The notes below the pieces were generated by a model, which worked only from the letters and a program-made list of their open reading frames with translations, was not told the origin of the DNA and did no database searches. Positions 34,930-44,508 of a stretch of DNA of 64,000 nt are shown here, piece by piece (position 1 is the stretch's first letter; the number at the start of each line of letters is the position of its first letter). The position numbers and the translations under genes were made by a program. This DNA comes from Ocypus olens. Its lineage: Eukaryota; Arthropoda; Insecta; Coleoptera; Staphylinidae. Where the stretch lies: NCBI GenBank assembly GCA_910593695.2, contig OU343051.1, positions 38,175,966-38,239,965 of the forward strand. The letters run 5' to 3'.

Positions 34930-35494
34930 TGCCCCGTACCAGCAACATGTCTAAGAAGGGTACGGAGCAGTTGGATTCGACCTCAGTAGTGAATTGAATA
35001 TGTGTATTGTAGGAGTTAAAGATATTAAGGATATTATTGATTTGGTCATTTGGAACAGCAGTGATGAGGTCATCCACATATTTTTTTATGAAAGGGGGAG
35101 TGAAAGGAAGTTTAGGAAGGATCTGATCTAGGAGATAATCCATGACTAGACACGCAATGGAAGGGCTGAGGGGGGAGCCCATAGGTGTTCCAAAAATTTG
35201 ACTGTAAAATTTATCGTTAAATATAAAGTAACTATTTTCGAAAATGAATGTTATTGTTTTTAGGAACCACTGCTTAGTGAAGGAGCAATGTTGTGAGATG
35301 GAATCCCACTTTTCGTCAATGATGTGTAGCACTAAAGGTAGTGGGATGTTAGTGAACAGGGAGACGACGTCCAAGGATAACAGGACATGGTTTGGAGGGA
35401 GTGTGAAGTTGTTGAAATCCTTAGCAAAGTGGAAGGAGTCAAGGACATTGTAATTATTAGCCTCTTTGTTGGATAACTCGATAATGCTAGCTAC
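34930..35494 (-). pseudogene. PLE protein, N-terminal RT part, left arm
   Basis: Minus-strand RT from VASIIELSNKEANN through FTNIPLPLVL, GTPMGSPLSPSIACLVMDY and FIKKYVDDLITAV to LVRGTDN, where the hAT begins. Same residues as 35513-36090. Confidence 0.85.
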
Positions 35495-35512
35495 TACAAA
35501 ATTTCATCGCAC

Positions 35513-36907
35513 GTAGCTAGCATTATCGAGTTATCCAACAAAGAGGCTAATAATTACAATGTCCTTGACTCCTTCCACTTTGCTAAGGATTTCAACAACT
35601 TCACACTCCCTCCAAACCATGTCCTGTTATCCTTGGACGTCGTCTCCCTGTTCACTAACATCCCACTACCTTTAGTGCTACACATCATTGACGAAAAGTG
35701 GGATTCCATCTCACAACATTGCTCCTTCACTAAGCAGTGGTTCCTAAAAACAATAACATTCATTTTCGAAAATAGTTACTTTATATTTAACGATAAATTT
35801 TACAGTCAAATTTTTGGAACACCTATGGGCTCCCCCCTCAGCCCTTCCATTGCGTGTCTAGTCATGGATTATCTCCTAGATCAGATCCTTCCTAAACTTC
35901 CTTTCACTCCCCCTTTCATAAAAAAATATGTGGATGACCTCATCACTGCTGTTCCAAATGACCAAATCAATAATATCCTTAATATCTTTAACTCCTACAA
36001 TACACATATTCAATTCACTACTGAGGTCGAATCCAACTGCTCCGTACCCTTCTTAGACATGTTGCTGGTACGGGGCACTGATAACATCATTCGCCTTGAT
36101 TGGTATCAAAAACCAACAGCCTCAGGTAGATATTTAAATTTTCAATCAAATCACCCTTTTCAACAAAAAATAAACCTTATAATTGCTCTAAAAAATAGAA
36201 TCACTAAGCTATGTCACCCCCTTTTTATTACAAAGAATCTAAACAAATTAAAATCACTCTTGCTAAACAACGGTTATCCACCCACCTTAATAAATAACAT
36301 TTTATTCCACCGCTCCTTTGCTCCAGTTACTCCCTTGCCTCCTGACCCATCGAATATTCCATCCAACACACCTGCAATTATCAAATACAGGAAACTACCC
36401 CACATTCTAGAACTCACACCCCAACTAATCAACATTTTAAAAAAAGAAGACTTAAAAATTGCACCATATAGTATTAAATCTGTCAACAACCTTTTTTCAC
36501 AACTAAAATCTAATACCGAGAACAAATTTAAATCATGTTTAATTTACTGTATTCCATGTGCAGATTGTGATCGTTGTTACATTGGCCAAACAGCACAATG
36601 GCTAAAAAATCGCGTTATTCAACACAGGAGCGACTCCCGTTTAGGGAAACATTCCTGCGCTCTTGCCGAACATTCCAACACGCACGACCACCGCATGGAC
36701 TATGATAGAATTAAAATATTAGACTCCGACCCTAATTTACATAATAGGCTTTTTCTGGAAATGGCTCACATTTTCATTACTCCTAATACAATGAACGCAA
36801 GAACTGATGTATCCGGCCTCAGCAGCATTTACGCCAATTTATTAAATGTAGGTGGTAGTTCCGGTAGTATTTCCCCGAACCTACCAACACATAACATAAC
36901 CCCTTAG
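35513..36907 (+). CDS. Penelope-like reverse transcriptase / GIY-YIG endonuclease, 5'-truncated, intact frame
   Basis: Open from the arm edge (35513) to the TAG at 36905-36907; the first ATG is at 35633 (424 codons), but homologous RT sequence (KEANNYNVLDSFHFAKDF) lies before it, so the true N-terminus is missing. RT palm blocks: LDVVSLFTNIP (first Asp), GTPMGSPLSPSIACLVMDYL, KKYVDDLIT (catalytic YVDD) and FLDMLLVRG. After a linker comes the GIY-YIG nuclease: CIPCADCDRCYIGQTAQWLKN (the Cys cluster typical of PLEs), R in NRVIQHR, HDH near 36690 and the E of FLEMAH. It would copy its RNA at nicks made by the endonuclease. No stops or shifts. Confidence 0.85.
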   Translation, partial: VASIIELSNKEANNYNVLDSFHFAKDFNNFTLPPNHVLLSLDVVSLFTNIPLPLVLHIIDEKWDSISQHCSFTKQWFLKTITFIFENSYFIFNDKFYSQIFGTPMGSPLSPSIACLVMDYLLDQILPKLPFTPPFIKKYVDDLITAVPNDQINNILNIFNSYNTHIQFTTEVESNCSVPFLDMLLVRGTDNIIRLDWYQKPTASGRYLNFQSNHPFQQKINLIIALKNRITKLCHPLFITKNLNKLKSLLLNNGYPPTLINNILFHRSFAPVTPLPPDPSNIPSNTPAIIKYRKLPHILELTPQLINILKKEDLKIAPYSIKSVNNLFSQLKSNTENKFKSCLIYCIPCADCDRCYIGQTAQWLKNRVIQHRSDSRLGKHSCALAEHSNTHDHRMDYDRIKILDSDPNLHNRLFLEMAHIFITPNTMNARTDVSGLSSIYANLLNVGGSSGSISPNLPTHNITP

Positions 36908-37762
36908 TTTTTTATCACTTCAAACATTCCCTAAATTTGACTGTAAATATTACCCGTTGAGATACCAATTTCTACGCTAAACAAAACAAAACCCCATATA
37001 AACCAAATGTTACTTACGTGGCCTTCATCATCCCTGTTGCCTGTCCGGAAGAGTAAATTAAGTGGTTACTCAATCTTAACCATTTTGGAAATTACGAACG
37101 TCTATAACATATACCTCACGCTCGTACATCTAGGCAACCTCACATACAATTCTCCCCGGCTCACTCGGTAACCTAACATCGCGCCAGTTTTTAAATGTTG
37201 ACAGCCACGCTCGTGACTTACCGCCGTTTCTTTCCCGACCAAAACCCACATGATAACACCGATTCGTCGTTCCCGTTTTTCGTTTTCCTAATCAATGTTT
37301 TTTGCAATTTTACCTTTTTCATCGTTTCCATTTTGTTTTCAACACGCAATTAACGAACAACTTAACGTTAATTTTTTAATTTTATTACATACACAAGTTT
37401 TCAAAAAATGTTTATTACAAACAGTTTTATAAATTGATCATTACAAGTAATATATTTTTTAACCGCTCGGGAGATGGACGATAGTCCTCATGTTCCCCGA
37501 TTTTAACATGTTTTCACCGTGTGTTGCTGCACCATGTACCATGTTGGTAATTGTCCACCACCGTTGATGTTACCATGTTAATCTGTAAGGCATGTCTAGC
37601 TAGTTACACCCTAATCACTCAATTCGTAAGTTTTTTTATATACTATTTTATATTATTTTTTTATAGAATGTAAATTTCAAACCAAAATTGGTAAATTCAT
37701 TTAACTCATAGAATGTTAACTTCACAATCACTGTCAAATTGTTTATTCTACTCTTAATTTTT

Positions 37763-37811
37763 AGTTGTGTCTGATGAAGCAATAAAACCAATTGCGAAAT
37801 ATTACACGTGA
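37763..37811 (+). ncRNA. Hammerhead-ribozyme-like motif, PLE family 3, right arm
   Basis: CTGATGA at 37771-37777; stem II GCAAT-AAAACCA-ATTGC at 37779-37795; GAAA at 37796-37799; self-complementary TA at 37800-37801; TT; then ACAC at 37804-37807 pairing with GTGT at 37767-37770, extended by one G-U. It lies about 860 bp after the PLE stop codon, in the 3' terminal region where PLE hammerheads are known. Confidence 0.8.
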
Positions 37812-37874
37812 AAAAAGAGTTTCTACTTTCTCCACTAAGCCCTCCGCCGTAATACCCGTTATTCAATTTCTACA

Positions 37875-37893
37875 TATATACATATATATATAA
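37875..37893. repeat. TA-rich tract between PLE families 3 and 4
   Basis: Short imperfect TA/CATATA run. Confidence 0.8.
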
Positions 37894-38389
37894 ATGTGAA
37901 AATTCGGAATCTTATTCCGTAACGGGGATTCGACCAAGGGGCAAGAAAAGTCCTATTTACTTTATCATAAAACCAAGCTTTCGGAATTCGTTTATTCCTT
38001 CTTCAGGGAAATTACACTACAAAATGAAAATTTTGTTGAACATGTGCGTCAGCGATAAATTTGGAAAAAATTGAATTTAAGTGTACTTACATGTGAAATA
38101 GTTAAAAATAAAGGTTGCTACATCTAATTGTTACTTGAAGAGTCATGTTTGTTATTGTTGTTAATTAAATTTGTGATAAAATACTGTGATGTAAAACGAT
38201 TTACATGGGGACGAATACGAACACGTTAAAAATGGCGTCAGCTGTCAATTGATATCGATGTATCGGAAATCGGTTACCAACTCTGTCTGGAACAATACAG
38301 GCTCGCTAGTGTTGCCACTTCCCCGTTACGGAATAAGATTCCGAATTTTCACATTTAACTCCAACAAGTGACGACCGTTACTTCCCCTC

Positions 38390-38392
<3 letters not shown>
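37894..38392 (-). mobile_element. PLE-type element remnant, family 4
   Basis: Inverted arms of about 34 bp (TGTGAAAATTCGGAATCTTA at 37895 and its inverse near 38318-38357) surround 390 bp holding a minus-strand hammerhead-like motif. A leader with GGGGAAGTAACGGTCG (inverse at 38362-38390) lies outside the right arm, i.e. at the 5' side for this orientation. No protein remains. Confidence 0.7.
37966..38013 (-). ncRNA. Hammerhead-ribozyme-like motif, PLE family 4
   Basis: On the minus strand: CC, CUGAAGA, A, stem II GGAAU-AAACGA-AUUCC, GAAA, self-complementary GC, UU, then GG pairing with the initial CC. The sequence after it (GGTTTTATGATAAA) is the same as in family 2, although stem II differs by compensating changes. 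Confidence 0.7.

Positions 38393-38462
<70 letters not shown>
38393..38462. repeat. (TA)n tract, right border of the 9.7-kb PLE block
   Basis: About 70 bp of TA; reading through it on the minus strand produces an artificial Ile-Tyr run after the LINE residues GGGVA. Confidence 0.9.
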
Positions 38463-38464
<2 letters not shown>

Positions 38465-38725
38465 CAACACCACCACCCCTTGCATCTCTGTCGCGTCTTA
38501 TGAGGCTATATCCATTTAAATAAACCATATCGTTTGTAATAGTTTCGTTGAACCACGTCTCAGATACGACTACTATAGGGTAATTATTAATAACTAGGTA
38601 TTCCCGCAATATATTTAATTTTGGCATAAGGGATCGCGCATTTAAATGGATTGTTTGATATTCATTATTAGTGTTGATTATAGAGATAGGAGCGATTATT
38701 AATGTAAGTAATACAATTTAGAATG
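38463..38725 (-). pseudogene. LINE endonuclease N-terminal part (continues at 28720)
   Basis: Minus strand: IHLNARSLMPKLNILREYL, VVSETWFNETI (catalytic Glu) and RRDRDARGGGVA, then the (TA)n. The following residues, IYI then SDTLKYDHIK, lie at 28720 and below. The 5' end near 38725 abuts repeat D, so the copy is 5'-truncated and has no ORF1. Confidence 0.85.
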
Positions 38726-38730
38726 AAGAT

Positions 38731-39040
38731 TTTGGTGCGTCATCTTCAAAAATTCGAATAACTAAAATTTTTACGTTATTTTGATATTTTTTATATATTT
38801 ATCAATTGAAGAGTAATTTTATATAAAGGTAATATTTTAGTACTAATAATTTTATTTCAGTTTTGTATAAATAATCCCATTTTTGCCAAGACATGACCTT
38901 GAAACCCTCGAAAAATAAGATTTTATTTTTTTAATCACTAAAAATTATTATAATAATCTGAAAAATTCATATATATTTGTTACCCAAATAAAAGGTTATT
39001 TAGGCTATTCATTTTTTTAAAGTTTTTATTTATATCTATA
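38731..39040 (+). repeat. Repeat C/D, second half of the split copy
   Basis: Starts GGTGCGTCATCTTCAAAAAT, the continuation of 25912. Matches 15837-16137. Confidence 0.8.
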
Positions 39041-39964
39041 CTTTCACGATTTATTTTCCATTTAAATCATATTTTAAATGTACATAGAGCGTTTTGCAGG
39101 ATCGGATGATACTGACGTTTAAAACGTCAAAATTATGAGAGATGGAAATGACAAATTATACTGCAAAATCTAATAATCAGTTTACTCAAAAAACAGATTT
39201 CGAAAACAAATTATTCGTTATATATACAGTTATTATTAACCCTTTCTTTCCCGCAGATACCATATAGCGTCGTTTCTTTTATAAAAAAAATATTTCCAAA
39301 AATTAATTTGGAAAAGGGAGGTTTAAGACAAAGTTGATTTATAATCTAACTATTATTGTTTTATAATCATAAACCAAAAATAAAAAAAACAATGATTTTA
39401 TAAAAAATGTCGCCTCTAAGGCCAACCTGCACCATTTCTTTGTTAAGCCCAACTTTGTAAAGTAGGACTTATATTTTAAGTCATGCTTAAGGGGAAGCGT
39501 CATGCACCATAGGAATTAATACGATTGCTTTAGTACGCAAGCCCAAAGTGTTGCAACATCGCAAATTCCTGCGATTTTCACTTTTTAACGTTGGCGACAA
39601 AGGTGTCCTTTTCTCAGCTGATTTTGACATAAAGTGCATGCGAGTCTTTTTACGCGAACAGCGTTGCTGTACGAACAGGGAAATAGTGAAACTCGCCATA
39701 ATTATTAAGAATTCAATGCTTAATTAAATATTTTTGAAGGCAAATGTGCGCGTAAAGAAACCTCGGTGCGTAAAAAAGAGAGGTTATGCCATTATTAGTA
39801 TTTTGAGGCAGGCCAACTAATTTTAACAAAGTTTATTTGCGGACACGAAAACACCGAAAGAACGACAATTCGTCCAAATCGTGATGATGATCAGCTCTGT
39901 TCCAAACTAGTTACCTGGGATAACCGAAATTAATAATATCCATGACGTTTAAATCGTCTTCAAA
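39041..39964. other. Old repeats, no gene
   Basis: 39040-39150 is an inverted fragment of the tandem repeat at 54566-56147 (TTTCACGATTTATTTTCCA and the ACGTTTAAAACGT block). A frame at 39487-39699 (minus) has no recognisable domain. Nothing else supported. Confidence 0.45.
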
Positions 39965-40203
39965 AATACTATTTTTATCAGCTTCTCAAGAGGGTTGAAA
40001 ATAAAGTATAAAATATAGGATGTTCCATTTAAAAAAACATAACTTTGGTCTGTTATGTATATTGGGATACCCTGTACAAAAACATACATATTTTTAAAAT
40101 ATGCAGAATAAGTGTGGGTACCAGTTCAAGAAAACTAGAAGTCGATATCTCAAATAGCAAATAAGTTATGGGCTTTTACAGATCGCTGGGTCACCCGGTA
40201 TAT
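39965..40203 (+). repeat. Repeat family A, copy 3
   Basis: Direct copy of the second part of 3690-4096, ending CACCCGGTATA. Confidence 0.7.
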
Positions 40204-40281
40204 TCGTAATGTGTCGCTTACGATTGGTGAAAACAGTTCGGTAATTTATCAATTACAAAGTCGGTGTAGGTAATAGTATAT

Positions 40282-40330
40282 TACATAACTAGAGTTGTAA
40301 GTAGCAAATTACGCGCAACTGAAAGAAATT
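40282..40330 (+). repeat. MITE end, partial copy of 40885-40988
   Basis: GTTGTAAGTAGCAAATTACG then GTGAAAGA-type sequence, as at 40888. Cut at about 40330 by the mariner fragment. Confidence 0.55.
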
Positions 40331-40862
40331 GCGTACGAGCTGCGTAGCATTCATTTTAGGTACGATAACTGCAAACCGTTATCGTACAGAAATTTTATTG
40401 CCTTTCATAAATGAACTTCATGATGATGAAAGTGGTTATTTTTATCAGGATGGAGCAATTCCTCATTGCACACTAGATAATTTTCCAATTTTGGAGAATT
40501 TTTTTGAGGACTTTTTGAGGTCAAAATACACGAAATCACGGTTCATGCGATTTAACACCATGCGATTTGTTCTTGTGGCCATACCTGAAAAAATGTATTT
40601 ATGCACAACCAGTACGCAATCTAGAAGACATACGGCAACTAAATTAAGATAAATTTGTAGAAATTAACAATAGTCCAGTGTTGTTGCGGAACGTAACGGA
40701 GGGGTACGACGAAGAATCCAAGCTTATGTTCAAGAAAAAGGAAATTTAGCGTATCTATAAATTGACTACAGTTTAATATTTAATTTTGAGAAGTAACATA
40801 ACCTCAATATGCGTTACCAACTTAAATTTAAAAAAAAACATGGCACACTTGAGATTTCTTTT
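40331..40862 (+). pseudogene. Mariner transposase, C-terminal fragment with 3' end
   Basis: GTITANRYRTEILLPFINEL, GYFYQDGAIPHC (catalytic Asp) and, after a frame change near 40530, GSCDLTPCDLFLWPYLKK (third Asp) and EDIRQLN then a stop. Translation can be followed to SKLMFKKK near 40745. The 3' untranslated end (40790-40862, GGCACACTTGAG) matches the end of the element at 47806-48305, so both may be one family. Confidence 0.7.
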
Positions 40863-40884
40863 AATGAATATACGTTATATATTA

Positions 40885-40988
40885 GTATATTAGAATTGTA
40901 AGTAGCAAATTACGCGCAAGTGAAAGATATTGCGTACAAGCCGCGTATCGGCGAGTAACGTAATTTCACGAGCGCGTAATTGCGTTAC
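40885..40988. mobile_element. Small MITE with GCGCGTAATT ends
   Basis: TTGTAAGTAGCAAATTACGC at the left faces GCGCGTAATTGCGTTACAAC at the right, about 100 bp in all. A partial copy lies at 40282-40330. Confidence 0.5.
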
Positions 40989-41342
40989 AACTCGCGTCAT
41001 GTACTACACTTTACATTTGACCTTACAAGACACCATTGTGAAGGAAATACCGATAAGGCATGGCGAGGAGTGTATTGTGTCGGTTATTGTTTTAACAAAT
41101 ATGTTGTAATCTGACGTTTAAATGTCACTATCACTTTTGATATTTAAAGACGAACAGACGAATGATGGGGACTCAGCGGACGTTAATTGTAATCGGCTAA
41201 TAAGTATATAATATAGCGATGTACATAAGTCGTAATAATACATGTTACAAGTTTATGTACAACATTTTACATTTGTATATTCTCTGTACAGATTAGTGGT
41301 GGCTAGTAGCAACATAGGGAATGCACGACAGTCATGCGTTTA

Positions 41343-42139
41343 CACTATGCATCTTGATAATTTTGTTTAAATATCTGCGCTGTCAGTTTATTTAGTTGTC
41401 AATTTTATTTTTGTTACAATGACCATACACGCTTGAGAAATACACCGAATTATGCAGAATTTTGAGAAAATTTTGTCTCCCAAAAACCACAAAAAAGCCT
41501 CAATTCAAAACTGAGGAAGCAGGAACTTAATGAATTAAGAATTTGTGCTGCTGTAGAAGATAATTCGTGCCAGTCCAGAAAGATTGATGAACAGATTAAT
41601 TTGCACCACACCACCGTATTCAAGATTTTGAAGCAAAAGGGACATCGTTCCAATAAATTGTCAAAAACTCAAGAAATATACACCGCCGATTAAATAAGGC
41701 GAATGCAATTTTGTGAAGACGTAATCGAGAAATCAAATAATAACCTAAATTTTCGAAGGAATGTTCTTTTTATGGATGTAAAATCTGGCCGTGATGGTAG
41801 ACAAAACGAATAATGCACGTTTCATTAGAGGTTTATTTTACTCTCAACAGTGAGCACAAGACTCTTTTACAATACAATTTTTAGGGTAAAGGAAAATGTT
41901 GCAAGAATTATATTCTACTGGTCAACGCACCTGGGTGGTTCTTACCAATGGACGAATCAACTTTTCCAATCAATTAATGAGACAATCCTTCAATTACGAG
42001 GTGGTCGTGACATAACCCATGCAAACATTATAATTCGGTACCAAAATACCGAATTGTCACTGTAGATCCATTTAATAATATGACAACTAAACAAACTGAC
42101 GGCGCGCTTATTTAAACTAAATTATCAAAGCGCATAGTG
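41343..42139 (+). mobile_element. Internally deleted mariner-type element with ~75-bp TIRs
   Basis: TA at 41341-41342 and 42140-42141 borders CACTATGC ends. The TIRs share the GATAATTT and CTGTCAGTTT/CCGTCAGTTT blocks. Total 797 bp. It encloses the N-terminal part of a transposase (41450-41800). Confidence 0.7.
41450..41800 (+). pseudogene. Mariner transposase, N-terminal relic
   Basis: LNELRICAAVEDNSCQSSRK, INLHHTTVFKILKQKGHRSN, a stop at 41691-41693, then IRRMQFCEDVIEKSNNN and NVLFMDVKS, where D of LFxDE remains but the Glu is Val. The catalytic domain after this is deleted. Confidence 0.65.
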
Positions 42140-42144
42140 TAAAC

Positions 42145-44400
42145 CAGTGATGGGGAAACTACGGCCCGCGGGCCAAGTACGGCCCGCGGAAAAGTTTAAT
42201 TCGGCCCGTTTAAGAGTGCCGCCGTGAGAATGTTTGAACGCGTTCTTACTTCGTAATGTGAAACACAATATGTAGTATTCTGGACAAATCCATCCGACCT
42301 AAACAGATGACTCATCTTCGCTCGAAACTTCCAGACACTCTCGCAGGTAGGTATAAATACAAGCGAGGCCGCCCGAAGATCAGTTAGTTAGCGACTTAGT
42401 CAGTCATCTGCAACGACCCGCTGTGACTCGAGTAATTGTTTGTGTAATCCCCCAAACTCCCAGTGCCTCAACAAACTCCCGCGTAAGAGCATTAGTTAGC
42501 AGTAAGCTTTCGTCAATTGCGTTTCTGTGTGTTGTTCTCCGTAGTAGGTAACGTCTAAAATGGATGTTAAAAAAGAAAAGTGGATTCAGAATGTCGAGTT
42601 TTTAAAGAAGAATGGACGTGGAAATATTTCTTTACTTTATTTAAAGAAAAACCTGTGTACTTACTTTGCAACAACTGTTGCAGTTTTAAAAGAATATAAC
42701 ATTCAACGCCATTTCAAGAGCAAACATGAAAACCACTCCTACTCATCGTTAAGTGAAGAGGTGAAAAAAATTAAATCGAAAGATTTAATACAAAATTTAT
42801 CAAGTCAACAACAATTATTTCAGAGAGCTAATCATTCTCAAAGATGCGCTACGAAAGCCAGTTATGTGTTGGCTTATAATATTGCTAAATCTAATAAAGC
42901 ATTTTCACATGGTGAATTCATAAAGCAATGCATGATAGATGTGTGCGATATTATGTGCCCTGACAAGAAAAAGGATTTTCAGTCAATGTCTCTCTCAAGA
43001 AGAACAATCACCGAGAGAATTGAAAATATTGATAAAAATCTAATTTCACAACTGACTACAAAAACTCAAAAATTTATTTTTTATTCAATTACCATGGATG
43101 AAAGTACAGATATCAGCAATACTGCGCAGTTACTCATATTTGTAAGAGGAATCAACGCCCACTTTGAAATTACAGAAGAACTTGCAGGGCTGCAGTCAAT
43201 GAAAGGAACAACGACTGGATCCGATATATTTTGTGAATTTGAAAATTGCATCGATAAACTTCGTTTACCTATTGACAAGCTATGTAATGTAACTACAGAT
43301 GGTGCTCCTAATATGGTTGGAATCAATCAAGGATTTGTTGGGAAATTTAATTCTAAGTATCCGGAAAATGATGTTGTTTTTTGCATTTCCTATACGTCAG
43401 GATGCTCTCTGTAAATCGGCTTTAGATATTAACCATATACTTAATATTGTTGTAAAACTAGTAAATATGATTCGTTCCAGAGGATTATTACATCGCCAGT
43501 TTCAACAGTTTTTGGAGTCCGTACATGCTGAGCATTTCGATATCCTGTATTATTCAAAAGTTCGTTGGTTAAGTGCTGGAAAAGTATTTGAAAGAATTTG
43601 GGATTTAAAAGACGATATTGTGAATTTTCTTCTTGATAAAGACATTTATAATCAATTTGACGTCTTAGAAAACGAAACGTGGCTTTCTGATTTCGCTTTT
43701 TTCACAGACCTCCTCGTACACATGAATAAACTTAATCTCAAATTGCAAGGAAAAAATCAGTTTCTTCACGATATTTGGCAATACCTGAAAAGTTTCAAAT
43801 TACAGTTATTATTATTTGCTAATCAGATCTCTAAATCTGATTTTTCTCATTTTCCAAGAATACAATCTTTAAAATTCACTATATCAAACAATAAGATTAA
43901 AAAATACGAAATTAATTTGAGAAAACTATGTACAGAATTTGAAAGGAGATTTCAGGACTTTAGAAAAATGGAACCAGAGTTTAGTATTTTTGCGACCCCA
44001 TTCAATGTTAATTACGAAGAAGTTGGTGCAAAATTTCAACTTGAGTTAATAGAACTGAACTGTAATACTCTCCTGAAACAAACTTTTCATACGGTACCAT
44101 TACTAGAATTTTATAAAAATTTAAGTCCAGATAATTTCCCAAATCTAATTACTCATGCAATGAAGATAATGACAATGTTCGGCTCATCTTATATATGCGA
44201 ACAAATCTTTTCAACAATGAAGCTTAGGAAAACTTCTTTAAGAAACAGAATTACAGATGAGCACCTTTCATCAGTTTTAAGAATTTCTGCGTAGCAAATG
44301 GAACCGGACTATGATGAAATTTTGATGAAACAGTCTCAATTTCATTTTTCTCATGCAACATCAACCAGTAATGACACCAGAAAATAAAGTGATAATACTT
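42145..44400 (+). mobile_element. hAT transposon (GTF2IRD2/Charlie-like), right end not found
   Basis: The left end CAGTGATGGGGAAACTACGG, followed by repeated CGGCCCGCGG words, is characteristic of hAT elements. It abuts the mariner-type element ending at 42141. I could not find the matching inverted right end before the foldback element at 44509, so the 3' end is probably lost. Confidence 0.75.
42560..44294 (+). pseudogene. hAT transposase, one frameshift
   Basis: Two overlapping frames form one protein. The first (42560-43400) has a degenerate N-terminal finger (EYNIQRHFKSKHENH), SITMDESTDISNTAQLLIF (first Asp) and LCNVTTDGAPNMVG (second Asp). A one-base change near 43378-43395 shifts to the second frame (to 44294): QDALCKSALDINHI, VRWLSAGKVFER and the C-terminal dimerisation block YICEQIFSTMKLRKTSLRNR then ITDEHLSSVL with the catalytic Glu. 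The order matches the transposase that gave rise to vertebrate GTF2IRD2-type domains. Only the frameshift prevents full translation. Confidence 0.85.
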
Positions 44401-44508
44401 CAGATCAAGAACTACACTAAATTCATTTTATATTTTGTGCTTATAATTTTGTTACCTTTTGCTTTTTTACTATTAAAATAATAAGTGTATGTAATAATAT
44501 ATGTATAT

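Larger units (their letters stand above)
29150..37874 (+). mobile_element. PLE family 3: palindrome with exactly equal 2362-bp arms, one arm split by a hAT
   Basis: The left arm (29186-35494, minus orientation) minus the hAT and one 8-bp duplicate is 2362 bp; the right arm (35513-37874, plus) is also 2362 bp. Wherever compared, the arms translate identically. The spacer is 18 bp (35495-35512). A leader (29150-29185, GGGGAGTAACGCCGTTG) lies outside the left arm only. The right arm holds an intact RT/GIY-YIG frame and both arms a hammerhead-like motif. Confidence 0.9.

Noticed and set aside
38355..38627. ORF with a long Ile-Tyr repeat
   Set aside because: The (IY)n run is translation through a (TA)n tract; only the LINE endonuclease residues beyond it are real. 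The same applies near 20299-20514 and 28951-29268.
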